From: Bog-532 sp963833835
Lineage (GTDB): Bacteria; Actinomycetota; Actinomycetes; Streptosporangiales; Streptosporangiaceae
Assembly (NCBI GenBank): GCA_963833835.1
Contig: CAWHZI010000008.1
Location: 124,001-188,000, forward strand
Direction of reading: 5' to 3'
DNA length: 64,000 nt
Shown here: one piece after another, positions 51,253-58,493 of the stretch
How the letters are laid out: the number at the start of each line of letters is the position of its first letter
Numbering within the stretch: the stretch's first letter is position 1
Made by a program: the position numbers and the translations under genes
The notes under the pieces: model-generated
Seen by the model: only the letters and a program-made list of their open reading frames with translations
Databases searched by the model: none
Told to the model about the DNA's origin: nothing

Positions 51253-52686
51253 ATGTCAAGCAACGCGCCAGCAGCGCTGACCGAAGGCGGCCCGACCGTC
51301 GAACTGGTCAACTTCCTGGCCGCCACCTCGCTCAGCGACATCCCGGAGCCGGTGGTGGAGCGATCGAACCACCTCGTACTCGACGGGATCGCCTGCGCCC
51401 TGGTCGGCGCGCACCTGCCCTGGTCCGAGTCCGCGGTCCGGAGCATCGCCGAGCTGGAGGGCAGCGGGACGGCCTCGATCCTCGGCTGGGACCAGCGGGT
51501 CCCACCGCAGGCGGCCGCCCTGCTCAACGGCACCTTCATCCAGGGCTTCGAGCTCGACGACTACCACGAGCACGGCCCGCTGCACTCAGAGTCGATCATC
51601 TTGCCCGCGGCGTTCGCGACCGCGGAGGCCCTCGGCTCCGTGCCTGGTGACCGGCTGGCCCTGGCCATGCTGCTCGGCTTCGAGGTCGGCCCCCGGGTTG
51701 GCGTGGCCATGGACGCCTACGCGATGATCAAGTTCGGCTGGCACTGCGGCTCGGTGATCGGCGTCACCGGGGCGGCGGCCACCGCGGCCAAGCTGCGCGA
51801 CCTCGACGCCGCGCAGACCGAGGACGCGATCGGCATCGCCACCACCCAGGCCTGCGGCCTGATGGCGGCGCAGTACGAGTCGATGGTCAAGCGCATGAAC
51901 CACGCCTTCGCGGCCCGGGCCGGGGTCCTGGCCGGCGGCCTGGCGGCGGCCGGGTTCACCGGTATCAAGCGCTCGCTCGAGCGCCCGTTCGGCGGATACA
52001 TCCCCACGTTCACCGCCGACCACCCAACCGACATGGACGCGATCACCAAGGGCCTCGGCTCGGACTGGGAGCTGAACCGCATCCTGGTCAAGCCGTACGC
52101 GGCCGGCGGGACGACCCACCCGGTGGCCGACGCGATGTACCAGGCCCGGACCGAGCTGGGCGTCACGCCGGAGAACCTGAAGTCGATCACCATCCGGGTG
52201 CCCGAGGGCCCGTTCAAGCACAACGGCTGGAAGCCAGCCCGCCCGACCACGGCCATCGGCGCGCAGATCAGCATGGCCTACGTGGGCGCGGCCATGCTGG
52301 TCGACGGGGAGGCGTTCGTCCGCCAGTTCGCCCCCGACCGGCTGGAGTCCGACGCCGTGTGGTCGGTCATCGACCGGATGACGATCCTGCATGACCCCGA
52401 GATGGACGAGCTGGCCAAGACCTCCAACACGCCGCGGGCGACCCGGCTGACCATCGAGACGGTCGACGGCGCCTCGCATGACCTGGAGATCCTGGAGGCG
52501 CGGGGGACCGGGTCGAAGATCCTCACCAACGAGGAGATCCGTAACAAGTTCCACTCGCTGGTCGACGACATCGTCGAGCCGGGCCGGGCCGACGAGATCG
52601 AGCGGCGCACGATCGGGCTGCACGAGCTCGGCTCGTCGGAGGACCTGCTGGAGCTGCTGCGGCCCACCGTGCGGTCGCCGTTCTAG
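51253..52686 (+). CDS. MmgE/PrpD family protein, MmgE-like active site (copy 5)
   Basis: A 477-residue protein. The loop GFELDDYHEHGPLHSESIILPAAFATAEALG has Asp-Asp and His but no FND, placing it with copies 2 and 6. MAAQYESMVKRMNHAFAARAGVLAGGLAAAGFTGIKRSLE holds the conserved Lys region and VKPYAAGGTTHPVADAMY the second. AAGGAG is seven bases before ATG 51253. It closes the CapA 3 operon; two strong hairpins follow. Relatives of this branch include aconitate decarboxylase and iminodisuccinate epimerase, so decarboxylation or epimerisation is possible. Confidence 0.88.
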   Translation: MSSNAPAALTEGGPTVELVNFLAATSLSDIPEPVVERSNHLVLDGIACALVGAHLPWSESAVRSIAELEGSGTASILGWDQRVPPQAAALLNGTFIQGFELDDYHEHGPLHSESIILPAAFATAEALGSVPGDRLALAMLLGFEVGPRVGVAMDAYAMIKFGWHCGSVIGVTGAAATAAKLRDLDAAQTEDAIGIATTQACGLMAAQYESMVKRMNHAFAARAGVLAGGLAAAGFTGIKRSLERPFGGYIPTFTADHPTDMDAITKGLGSDWELNRILVKPYAAGGTTHPVADAMYQARTELGVTPENLKSITIRVPEGPFKHNGWKPARPTTAIGAQISMAYVGAAMLVDGEAFVRQFAPDRLESDAVWSVIDRMTILHDPEMDELAKTSNTPRATRLTIETVDGASHDLEILEARGTGSKILTNEEIRNKFHSLVDDIVEPGRADEIERRTIGLHELGSSEDLLELLRPTVRSPF

Positions 52687-52700
52687 CCGCTAGTTATGAG

Positions 52701-52732
52701 TGCGCCCCGGGGCGGGTAGGCCCCGGGGCGCA
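52701..52732. terminator. Strong GC hairpin, 13-bp perfect stem
   Basis: Arms TGCGCCCCGGGGC and complement with a 6-base loop GGGTAG, 14 bp after the stop of copy 5 and between convergent genes. Functions in both directions. Confidence 0.75.
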
Positions 52733-52739
52733 AGCCAGG

Positions 52740-52766
52740 AGCCCGGTCCGCGCCGCGGACCGGGCT
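52740..52766. terminator. Second strong GC hairpin, nearly continuous palindrome
   Basis: AGCCCGGTCCGCG and its complement meet at a single central base, then TTGTT follows on the plus strand. It lies 6 bp before the prpF stop. The tandem hairpins form a double bidirectional terminator. Confidence 0.75.
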
Positions 52767-52772
52767 TGTTCG

Positions 52773-53894
52773 TCAGCTGGCCGGAACCGGCTCCGCGGGC
52801 ACGTACAGGGAGCCTGCCATGAGCCGGCGGGCCGTACGGGGGTAACGCAGGTTGACGGCGGGGCTGCCCGGGGCGCCCGCGACGACCGAGATGACCGCAG
52901 TGCCGCCCGGGTGGGCCAGCCGGAGCAGCCGCTCGGCTCCCGGTTCGAGCTGGAGCTTGGCGGTCTCGGCGACCGTGGTCCCGTCGATGGAGGCGGCGGC
53001 CCCGGTCGAGGCGACCGCGGTCACTGCGATCGACCGGTGGATCCGCCCGACCGCGTACATCCGCACCGCGAGGTCGGTGTCGCCGGACTGGGGCGGGGCG
53101 ACGACGGCCACGAACGGCAGCCGGCTGCTGGAGCTCAGCCACTCCTCTGGGGTGGCACACCACCCCAGGGCGACGGCTGTGGCCGCTCGCAGGTCGGCGA
53201 GGTCCTGCATCGCGCCTGAGCCCTCGATCTCCTCCGGCGTCTCGTAGCCGGTCAGGCCGAGCGCCTCGGCCGGCGCGAACGACATGACGTTGCCGACGTC
53301 GATCACCGTCGCCGGGATCAGCCGCCCGTCCGGCAGCGACAGGTCCTGGGTGGCCTTACCGGTGGGCAGCACCGATCCGGTCGTCGCGCCCTGCATGCCG
53401 GCCAGATCCAGGGCGACCGGGGTGCCGGTACCGGGCAGCGACTCGTTGGCGAACTCACCAGCGGTCCCCTCGAGGATGTCGCAGGCCAGGATCTGCCCGG
53501 TGCCGACGTCGCGGATGCGCACGTGACCGGGGTCCGCGCTGCCGGAGGTATAGCCCTCTTCCACCGCGTACAAGCCGACGGCCGAGGCCATGTTGCCGCA
53601 GGTGCCGGAGAAGTCGACGCTGGCGGTCTGGACGCTGACCTGTCCGAACAGGTAGTCAACGTCGGCTGCGTCATCAGCGCTCGGGCCGACCACGGCCACC
53701 TTGCTGGTGTTGGGCAGCCCACCGCCGAGACCGTCGATCTGCCCGGCCGAGCCGGCGCCGAACATCTGGGCCACCACGACGTTCCGCTTTTCGTCGTCCG
53801 CGGGCAGGGTGTCCCGCTCCACGATGACGCCGCGGCTGGTACCCCCTCGCATGACGACGCACCGGATGTCTTGACCTGCCGTCGGGTTCGCCAT
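52773..53894 (-). CDS. prpF: PrpF-family isomerase (aconitate / methylaconitate isomerase-like)
   Basis: A 373-residue diaminopimelate-epimerase-fold protein of the PrpF family, which isomerises trans-aconitate-type acids (2-methylaconitate or aconitate) by proton transfer. Marks: VVMRGGTSRGVIVERDTLP, GLGGGLPNTSKVAVVGPS with Lys65, YLFGQVSVQTASVDFSGTCGNMASAVG with Cys99, the residues corresponding to the catalytic Lys and Cys of known PrpF. The ATG at 53894 is divergent from the TcuA-like gene; motif 53975 lies between. No prpB, prpC or acnD is next to it, so it does not mark a methylcitrate cycle here but isomerisation of a related polycarboxylate. Confidence 0.88.
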   Translation of the reverse strand: MANPTAGQDIRCVVMRGGTSRGVIVERDTLPADDEKRNVVVAQMFGAGSAGQIDGLGGGLPNTSKVAVVGPSADDAADVDYLFGQVSVQTASVDFSGTCGNMASAVGLYAVEEGYTSGSADPGHVRIRDVGTGQILACDILEGTAGEFANESLPGTGTPVALDLAGMQGATTGSVLPTGKATQDLSLPDGRLIPATVIDVGNVMSFAPAEALGLTGYETPEEIEGSGAMQDLADLRAATAVALGWCATPEEWLSSSSRLPFVAVVAPPQSGDTDLAVRMYAVGRIHRSIAVTAVASTGAAASIDGTTVAETAKLQLEPGAERLLRLAHPGGTAVISVVAGAPGSPAVNLRYPRTARRLMAGSLYVPAEPVPAS

Positions 53895-53974
53895 CGCTGC
53901 CTCCGCTGGGGCGGGCTGGGGGGTGGCAAGCCCCGTCTACTAGAGGGCTCGCCGCTTACGCTCTAATTATCTAT

Positions 53975-53988
53975 GATATCTGATCAGG
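53975..53988 (+). promoter_or_regulatory. Operator-like motif GATATCTGATCAGG
   Basis: Resembles GATATTTTATCAAA at 10 of the first 12 positions and the repeats at 44725. It is 20 bp before the TcuA-like start and 80 bp from the prpF start, so it may control both directions. Confidence 0.5.
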
Positions 53989-54008
53989 AAGAAGATAAGG
54001 AGGGCTTG

Positions 54009-55505
54009 ATGCTGCAATCGGCCGATGTTGTGGTGGTCGGAGCGGGGAACGCCGGGCTGTGTGCTGCCCTGGCGGCCCGAGATGCCGGCGCCGAGGTGCT
54101 GGTGCTGGAACGGGCACCGCGTGCCGCCCGTGGCGGAAACAGCGCGTTCACCGGTGGCGTCATGCGCTTTGCCTACCGTGACGCCAGCGACCTGAAGGCG
54201 CTGGTGCCGACGCTGTCCGACGCCGAGCTTGAGGACACGGACTTCGGCTCGTACTCCGAGGACGTGTTCTACGCCGACATCGCCCGGGTGACCGAGCATC
54301 GCGCCGATCCCGACCTGGCCGACCTGCTGGTCAGCCGGAGCAATGAGACGCTGCGCTGGATGGCGGACAAGGGGGTGCCGTTCACGCCCACCTACGGCCG
54401 CCAGGCCTTCCGGGTGGACGGCAAGCTGCGCTTCTGGGGCGGCGTCCCGATCGAGGTTTCCGGCGGCGGGGTCGGCCTGGTCGACGCGCTGTTCGCGGCG
54501 GCGGAGAAGGCAGGCATCCACATCGAGTACGAGGCCCGGGCCAAGTCGCTCATCGCCGACGACGATGGCATCCACGGCGTGCGGGGCCGCGGGGCCGAGG
54601 GTTCCTTCGAAGTACGCGCCGGGGCCGTCATCCTGGCCGCGGGCGGCTTCCAGGCCAACGCCGAGATGCGCACCAAGTACCTGGGCCCGGGCTGGGACCT
54701 GGCCAAGGTCCGTGGCACCCGCTACGACACCGGTGACGGCATCCAGATGGCCCTGGACGCGGGGGCCGCTTCCCGTGGCCACTGGTCCGGCTGCCACTCG
54801 GTCGGCTGGGACCTGAACGCGCCGGCCTTCGGTGACATCGCGGTCGGGGACGGGTTCAACAAGCACAACTACCAGTTCGGGATCATGGTCAACGCCACCG
54901 GCGAGCGGTTCCTCGACGAGGGCGCGGACATCCGCAACTACACCTACGCCAAGTACGGCCGGGTCATTCTGGCCCAGCCGGGGCAGTTCGCCTGGCAGAT
55001 CTTCGACGCCAAGGTCGCGCACCTGCTGCGGCCCGAGTTCTACCGCCGGCGCGAGGTCACCAAGGCGACCGGCAACACCCTGGAGGAACTGGCCGGGCGG
55101 CTTGAGGGGGTCAACCCGGAACGGTTCCTTGACACCGTGCGGGACTTCAATGCGGCGGTTCAGCAGTCGCTGCCGTTCAACCCGACGACCAAGGACGGCC
55201 GGGGCACTACGGGGCTGACCATGCCCAAGTCCAACTGGGCCAACACGCTCGACGAGCCGCCGTACGAGGCATTCGCGGTAACCTGCGGCGTCAGTTTCAC
55301 CTTTGGCGGCGTCCAAGTGGACGATACCGGCCAGGTGATCGACAGTGATGGTCACGAGATGCCGGGACTATGGGCCTGTGGCGAGATGGCGGGCGGTCTC
55401 TTTTACTTTAATTATCCCGGCGGCACCGGACTAACCTGGGGCTCGGTACTCGGGCGAATCGCCGGAAGCGCGGCAGGCTCGCGCGGTAGCGATGCTCGAA
55501 TGTAA
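54009..55505 (+). CDS. FAD-dependent tricarballylate-dehydrogenase-like protein (TcuA type)
   Basis: A 498-residue flavoprotein of the succinate dehydrogenase/fumarate reductase family, closest in pattern to TcuA/CobZ. The FAD motif VVVVGAGNAG is at 7-16; ARGGNSAFTGGVMRFAY, VNATGERFLDEGADI and the C-terminal FTFGGVQVDDTGQ...YFNYPGGTGLTWGSVLGRIAG are typical. TcuA oxidises tricarballylate to cis-aconitate. Here the companion electron carrier TcuB is absent, so reoxidation must be by another partner. AAGGAGGG sits four bases before ATG 54009; upstream in-frame ATG 53973 overlaps the motif. The pairing with PrpF (divergent) supports tricarboxylate-type chemistry. Confidence 0.85.
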   Translation: MLQSADVVVVGAGNAGLCAALAARDAGAEVLVLERAPRAARGGNSAFTGGVMRFAYRDASDLKALVPTLSDAELEDTDFGSYSEDVFYADIARVTEHRADPDLADLLVSRSNETLRWMADKGVPFTPTYGRQAFRVDGKLRFWGGVPIEVSGGGVGLVDALFAAAEKAGIHIEYEARAKSLIADDDGIHGVRGRGAEGSFEVRAGAVILAAGGFQANAEMRTKYLGPGWDLAKVRGTRYDTGDGIQMALDAGAASRGHWSGCHSVGWDLNAPAFGDIAVGDGFNKHNYQFGIMVNATGERFLDEGADIRNYTYAKYGRVILAQPGQFAWQIFDAKVAHLLRPEFYRRREVTKATGNTLEELAGRLEGVNPERFLDTVRDFNAAVQQSLPFNPTTKDGRGTTGLTMPKSNWANTLDEPPYEAFAVTCGVSFTFGGVQVDDTGQVIDSDGHEMPGLWACGEMAGGLFYFNYPGGTGLTWGSVLGRIAGSAAGSRGSDARM

Positions 55506-55521
55506 TATCACCTATCAGATC
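55506..55521 (+). promoter_or_regulatory. Possible operator-like half-site, TATCAGATC
   Basis: TATCAGATC aligns with TATCAAATC of the consensus while the left half does not. It lies 52 bp before the GntR start, where autoregulation would act. Confidence 0.35.
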
Positions 55522-55572
55522 AAAGCCGGCGCTCCTTCGCGGGGTAGCTCGCCGCAGGGAAAGGGGCACGAG

Positions 55573-56259
55573 ATGGCGATGGTCCCATCTGCCGTCGGCG
55601 GGGGATCGATCCGTACCAACCTCAAGGATGTGGTCGCTGACCACATCCGCAACCTGATCTTTTCGGGGCAGCTGAGGCCGGGACAGAAGGTCGACCAAGA
55701 CGAGATCGCCGAGGTGCTCGGCGTCAGCAAGCTTCCGGTGCGTGAAGCACTCATCCTGCTCGAAAACGAGGCGCTGGTGCGCGGTGTGCCGCGCCGCGGT
55801 GTGTTCGTCGCCCCCCTGACGCCGGACGACGTCTTCGACCACTACGAGATCTACGGAATGGTGGAGGGCATCGCCGCCCGCCGTGCCGCTCAGAACCTGA
55901 GCGATGCGGAACTTGAGAAGCTGGCCGAGATCACTTCGCAGATGCACAAGGACGACCTGCCGGAGCGGCAGGAGAAGCTCAACTACGAATTTCACCGGGC
56001 CATCAACATCGCCGGCGGTACGCCCAAGCTGCTGACCGTGCTGCACGTGCTGTCCAAGACGATGCCGGCCCGCTTTTTTGAGATCGCGGGTGGCTGGGCT
56101 GACATTGCCGGGGACCAGCACCGGCAGATCGAGGCGGCGTTGCGGGTCCGGGACGGCGCCGCGGCCGAGCAGGCGATGTACGAGCACATCTTGTCGGGTG
56201 GCGAGTACGCCGTGGAAATCCTGCGCGAATCCGGTTTCTGGGACAACAAAGCCGAGTAA
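55573..56259 (+). CDS. GntR-family regulator with FCD domain, likely controller of the polycarboxylate island
   Basis: A 228-residue regulator: winged helix residues 12-75 with ADHIRNLIFSGQLRPGQKVDQDEIAEVLGVSKLPVREALILLENEALVRGVPRRGVFV, then an FCD domain with the metal-ligand pattern (LNYEFHRAINIAGG, GDQHRQIEAALRVRD, YEHILSGG). ATG 55573 has AAGGGG six bases upstream; the frame opens earlier at 55492 inside the TcuA-like gene. It is the only regulator in the 34-61 kb region, and a common AT-rich motif lies before most transcription units there, so I infer it binds that motif. Binding of a tri- or dicarboxylate through its metal would fit the island. Confidence 0.88.
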   Translation: MAMVPSAVGGGSIRTNLKDVVADHIRNLIFSGQLRPGQKVDQDEIAEVLGVSKLPVREALILLENEALVRGVPRRGVFVAPLTPDDVFDHYEIYGMVEGIAARRAAQNLSDAELEKLAEITSQMHKDDLPERQEKLNYEFHRAINIAGGTPKLLTVLHVLSKTMPARFFEIAGGWADIAGDQHRQIEAALRVRDGAAAEQAMYEHILSGGEYAVEILRESGFWDNKAE

Positions 56260-56305
56260 CGGGCCGTTCTGGGTCACGTTCTGTCCGCGTTGACGCTCCA
56301 AATTA

Positions 56306-56321
56306 AACTTGATAAAGTATT
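56306..56321 (-). promoter_or_regulatory. Operator-like motif, AACTTGATAAAGTATT on the plus strand
   Basis: Matches the 44662 site at 13 of 16 positions when read on the minus strand. It ends 4 bp before the crotonase ATG, so repressor binding would occlude initiation. Confidence 0.6.
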
Positions 56322-56325
56322 AGGT

Positions 56326-57126
56326 ATGGTTGCAGATGGGTCGCCGGCGCAGCCGATTGAGTGCTCCACCGCAGATCACGTGCGGTACATCACGATCAAT
56401 CGCCCGGAGCGGCGCAACTCGCTGGACGACACGACGCGGCATCTCCTGATCGAGGCTTTCGTCGCGGCGAACGCCGACGATGACGTCCGGGTGGTCGTCC
56501 TGACCGGGGCCGGGGACAAGGCGTTCTGCGCGGGCCGCGATCTCAAGCAGCTCAACTCCCAGGCCGCGGGGTCCGGGACCGCGATGGTCGGCCAGATGTC
56601 CGGCTCGGAGCGCAACCCGTACGAAGTGGTCATGGAGACCTACAAGCCGACCATCGCGCTGCTGAACGGCCCGGCGGTCGGCGGCGGGTTCGAGCTCGCG
56701 CTCGCCTGCGACCTGCGGCTCGCGGCCGACCATGCTTTCGTCCAGCTGCCCGAGGCCAAGCGGGGCATGGGGGCGAACTTCTCCAGCGTCATGCTGCACC
56801 GGCTGCTGCCCAGCGCGATCGCGTTCGAGACGCTTTACTTGGGCGAACCGCTGTCGAGCGCGGACGCTCTGCGCTGGGGGCTGTTCAACCGCGTCGTTCC
56901 CGGCTCGGAACTGCAGAAGACCGGCGCCGACCTGGCCGAGCGAATCGCGGCCAACGCGCCGCTGACCCTCCGGCGGTTCAAGCAGGCCGCCGTGAAGACG
57001 GCTGGCATGCCGCTCGCGGCTGCCCTTCGGCTCGAGCCAGGACCCGACCCCTACGCCAGCGAAGACCGGGTCGAAGGCGTACGGGCATTCGTCGAAAAGC
57101 GGCCGCCGGTATGGCGCGGTCGGTGA
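56326..57126 (+). CDS. Enoyl-CoA hydratase/isomerase with both catalytic Glu residues
   Basis: A 266-residue crotonase-fold enzyme: YITINRPERRNSLDDTT, AFCAGRDLKQLNSQ, NGPAVGGGFELALACDLRLAA and VQLPEAKRGMGANFSS. Glu in GGFE and in LPEAK are both kept, so hydratase activity is credible. ATG 56326 leaves no ribosome site (GGT only), and the operator-like motif touches the start, suggesting a leaderless, tightly repressed transcript. It opens the run 56326-64000; the next gene starts 10 bp later. Confidence 0.9.
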   Translation: MVADGSPAQPIECSTADHVRYITINRPERRNSLDDTTRHLLIEAFVAANADDDVRVVVLTGAGDKAFCAGRDLKQLNSQAAGSGTAMVGQMSGSERNPYEVVMETYKPTIALLNGPAVGGGFELALACDLRLAADHAFVQLPEAKRGMGANFSSVMLHRLLPSAIAFETLYLGEPLSSADALRWGLFNRVVPGSELQKTGADLAERIAANAPLTLRRFKQAAVKTAGMPLAAALRLEPGPDPYASEDRVEGVRAFVEKRPPVWRGR

Positions 57127-57136
57127 GAGGGAGTAC

Positions 57137-58489
57137 ATGAGAGAGACTGCTCAGCTTGCGGAGTTTGCCGTCGAGATGAAGTCGGCTGATGTGCCGGCCG
57201 AGGTCCGGCGGCGGGCCAGCATGCTGGTGCTTGACCTGATCGGCTGCCAGATCGCCGGCATCCAGATGCCCTGGAGCAAGCGCATCCACGACTCCATCGC
57301 CCCGCTCACCGCCCCCGGCGGAGCGAGCGTGGTCCAGTACCGTGACCAGCTGGCTCCGGACGGCGCGGCTTTCATCAACAGCGCGTTCGCTCACAGCAAC
57401 GAGTCCGACGACACCCACCTCAAGACCCCGACCCACCCGGGTGCGGTCATCATTCCCGCCGCGATGGCCGTGGCCGAGTCCCTTGACCTTGATGGTCAGG
57501 CGCTCCTCGACGCGGTGATCGTCGGCTACGAGGTCATGCTGCGGGTGTCGTATTCCGTCTCACCGCACCTCATCACCCGGGGGCACCACCCGCCACCCGC
57601 GGTGGGCCCGTTCGGCGCGGCCGCGGCGGCGTCCCGGCTGATGGGCCTGAACGTCGATGAAACCCTCAACGCGATGGCGATCGGCGGCAGCCACAGCGCC
57701 GGCCTGCAGGAGTACACGCAGACCGGCGGCTCGGTCAAGCGGCTGCACTGCGCGATCCCGGCCCAGGCCGGCGTCCGCTCGGCCCTGCTGGCCCGCAACG
57801 GCGTGACCGGGCCCCCGACGGTGCTGGAAGGCGAGCGCGGCTTCACCAAGGTCTTCTCACCCGAGCGCAACCTGGACTGGCTCACCCGTGGTTTGGGCAG
57901 TGAGTGGATCCTGATGGAGACCGCGATCAAGGGTTACAGCTGCTGCCACCTGATCCACCCGGCCCTGGACTCCATCGTCGGCATGCGGTCGACGACCGAG
58001 TTCGACGGGTCGGACGTGGAAAGCATCGAGGTGCACACGACCAGCGCGGCACTGGTCGCGCACGTGGGTGTGATCGTCGAGCCCCAGGACATTCTCGGGG
58101 CCCAGTTCAGCATGGGCTACTCGCTGGCCCTGATGCTCTACAAGGGCGGCTGCGGCTTCTGGGACTTCTTCAACGCCGACCTGGCCGACCCGGACATGCT
58201 CGACCTGTCCCGCCGCACGTCGATCATCCTGGACGGCGACGACCGCGGCCGGTTCGCGACCGGGCTGGTCATCAAAGTGAAGCTGAAGGACGGCACGGTG
58301 CTGGAGGCCAACGCCCCCCACGCCCACGGCGAGCCCGAGTGGCCGCTGACCGACGGTGAGATCCGGGACAAGTTCCTGAACATCGCCGGCCCGGTGCTCG
58401 GTTCCGACGCCAAGAACATCGCCGAGTCGATCGAGAACATCGCCGAGCAGCCGCAGGTCTCGCACATCGCGCGGATGCTGGCGGGGTGA
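57137..58489 (+). CDS. MmgE/PrpD family protein, MmgE-like active site (copy 6)
   Basis: A 450-residue protein with SNESDDTHLKTPTHPGAVIIPAAMAVAESLD, the DDTH...HPGA form seen in MmgE, aconitate-decarboxylase and epimerase relatives. HSAGLQEYTQTGGSVKRLHCAIPAQAGVRSALLARNGVTGPPTVLEGERG contains the conserved Lys region, and IKGYSCCHLIHPALDSI the His/Lys pocket. GAGGGAG precedes ATG 57137. Placed between a crotonase and an HMG-CoA-lyase-like gene, it links the PrpD group to CoA chemistry. Confidence 0.9.
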   Translation: MRETAQLAEFAVEMKSADVPAEVRRRASMLVLDLIGCQIAGIQMPWSKRIHDSIAPLTAPGGASVVQYRDQLAPDGAAFINSAFAHSNESDDTHLKTPTHPGAVIIPAAMAVAESLDLDGQALLDAVIVGYEVMLRVSYSVSPHLITRGHHPPPAVGPFGAAAAASRLMGLNVDETLNAMAIGGSHSAGLQEYTQTGGSVKRLHCAIPAQAGVRSALLARNGVTGPPTVLEGERGFTKVFSPERNLDWLTRGLGSEWILMETAIKGYSCCHLIHPALDSIVGMRSTTEFDGSDVESIEVHTTSAALVAHVGVIVEPQDILGAQFSMGYSLALMLYKGGCGFWDFFNADLADPDMLDLSRRTSIILDGDDRGRFATGLVIKVKLKDGTVLEANAPHAHGEPEWPLTDGEIRDKFLNIAGPVLGSDAKNIAESIENIAEQPQVSHIARMLAG

Positions 58490-58493
58490 AGCC

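Noticed and set aside
33891..52686. Poly-gamma-glutamate capsule locus suggested by the CapA family name
   Set aside because: No CapB/PgsB ligase, CapC or CapD, and none of the three CapA-like proteins has a signal peptide or membrane anchor.
42132..53894. Methylcitrate cycle for propionate suggested by PrpD and PrpF
   Set aside because: No PrpC synthase, PrpB lyase or AcnD, and six PrpD paralogs are too many for that cycle.
53967..55355. 462-residue minus-strand frame over the TcuA-like gene
   Set aside because: No recognisable motif; the plus-strand FAD enzyme is unambiguous.
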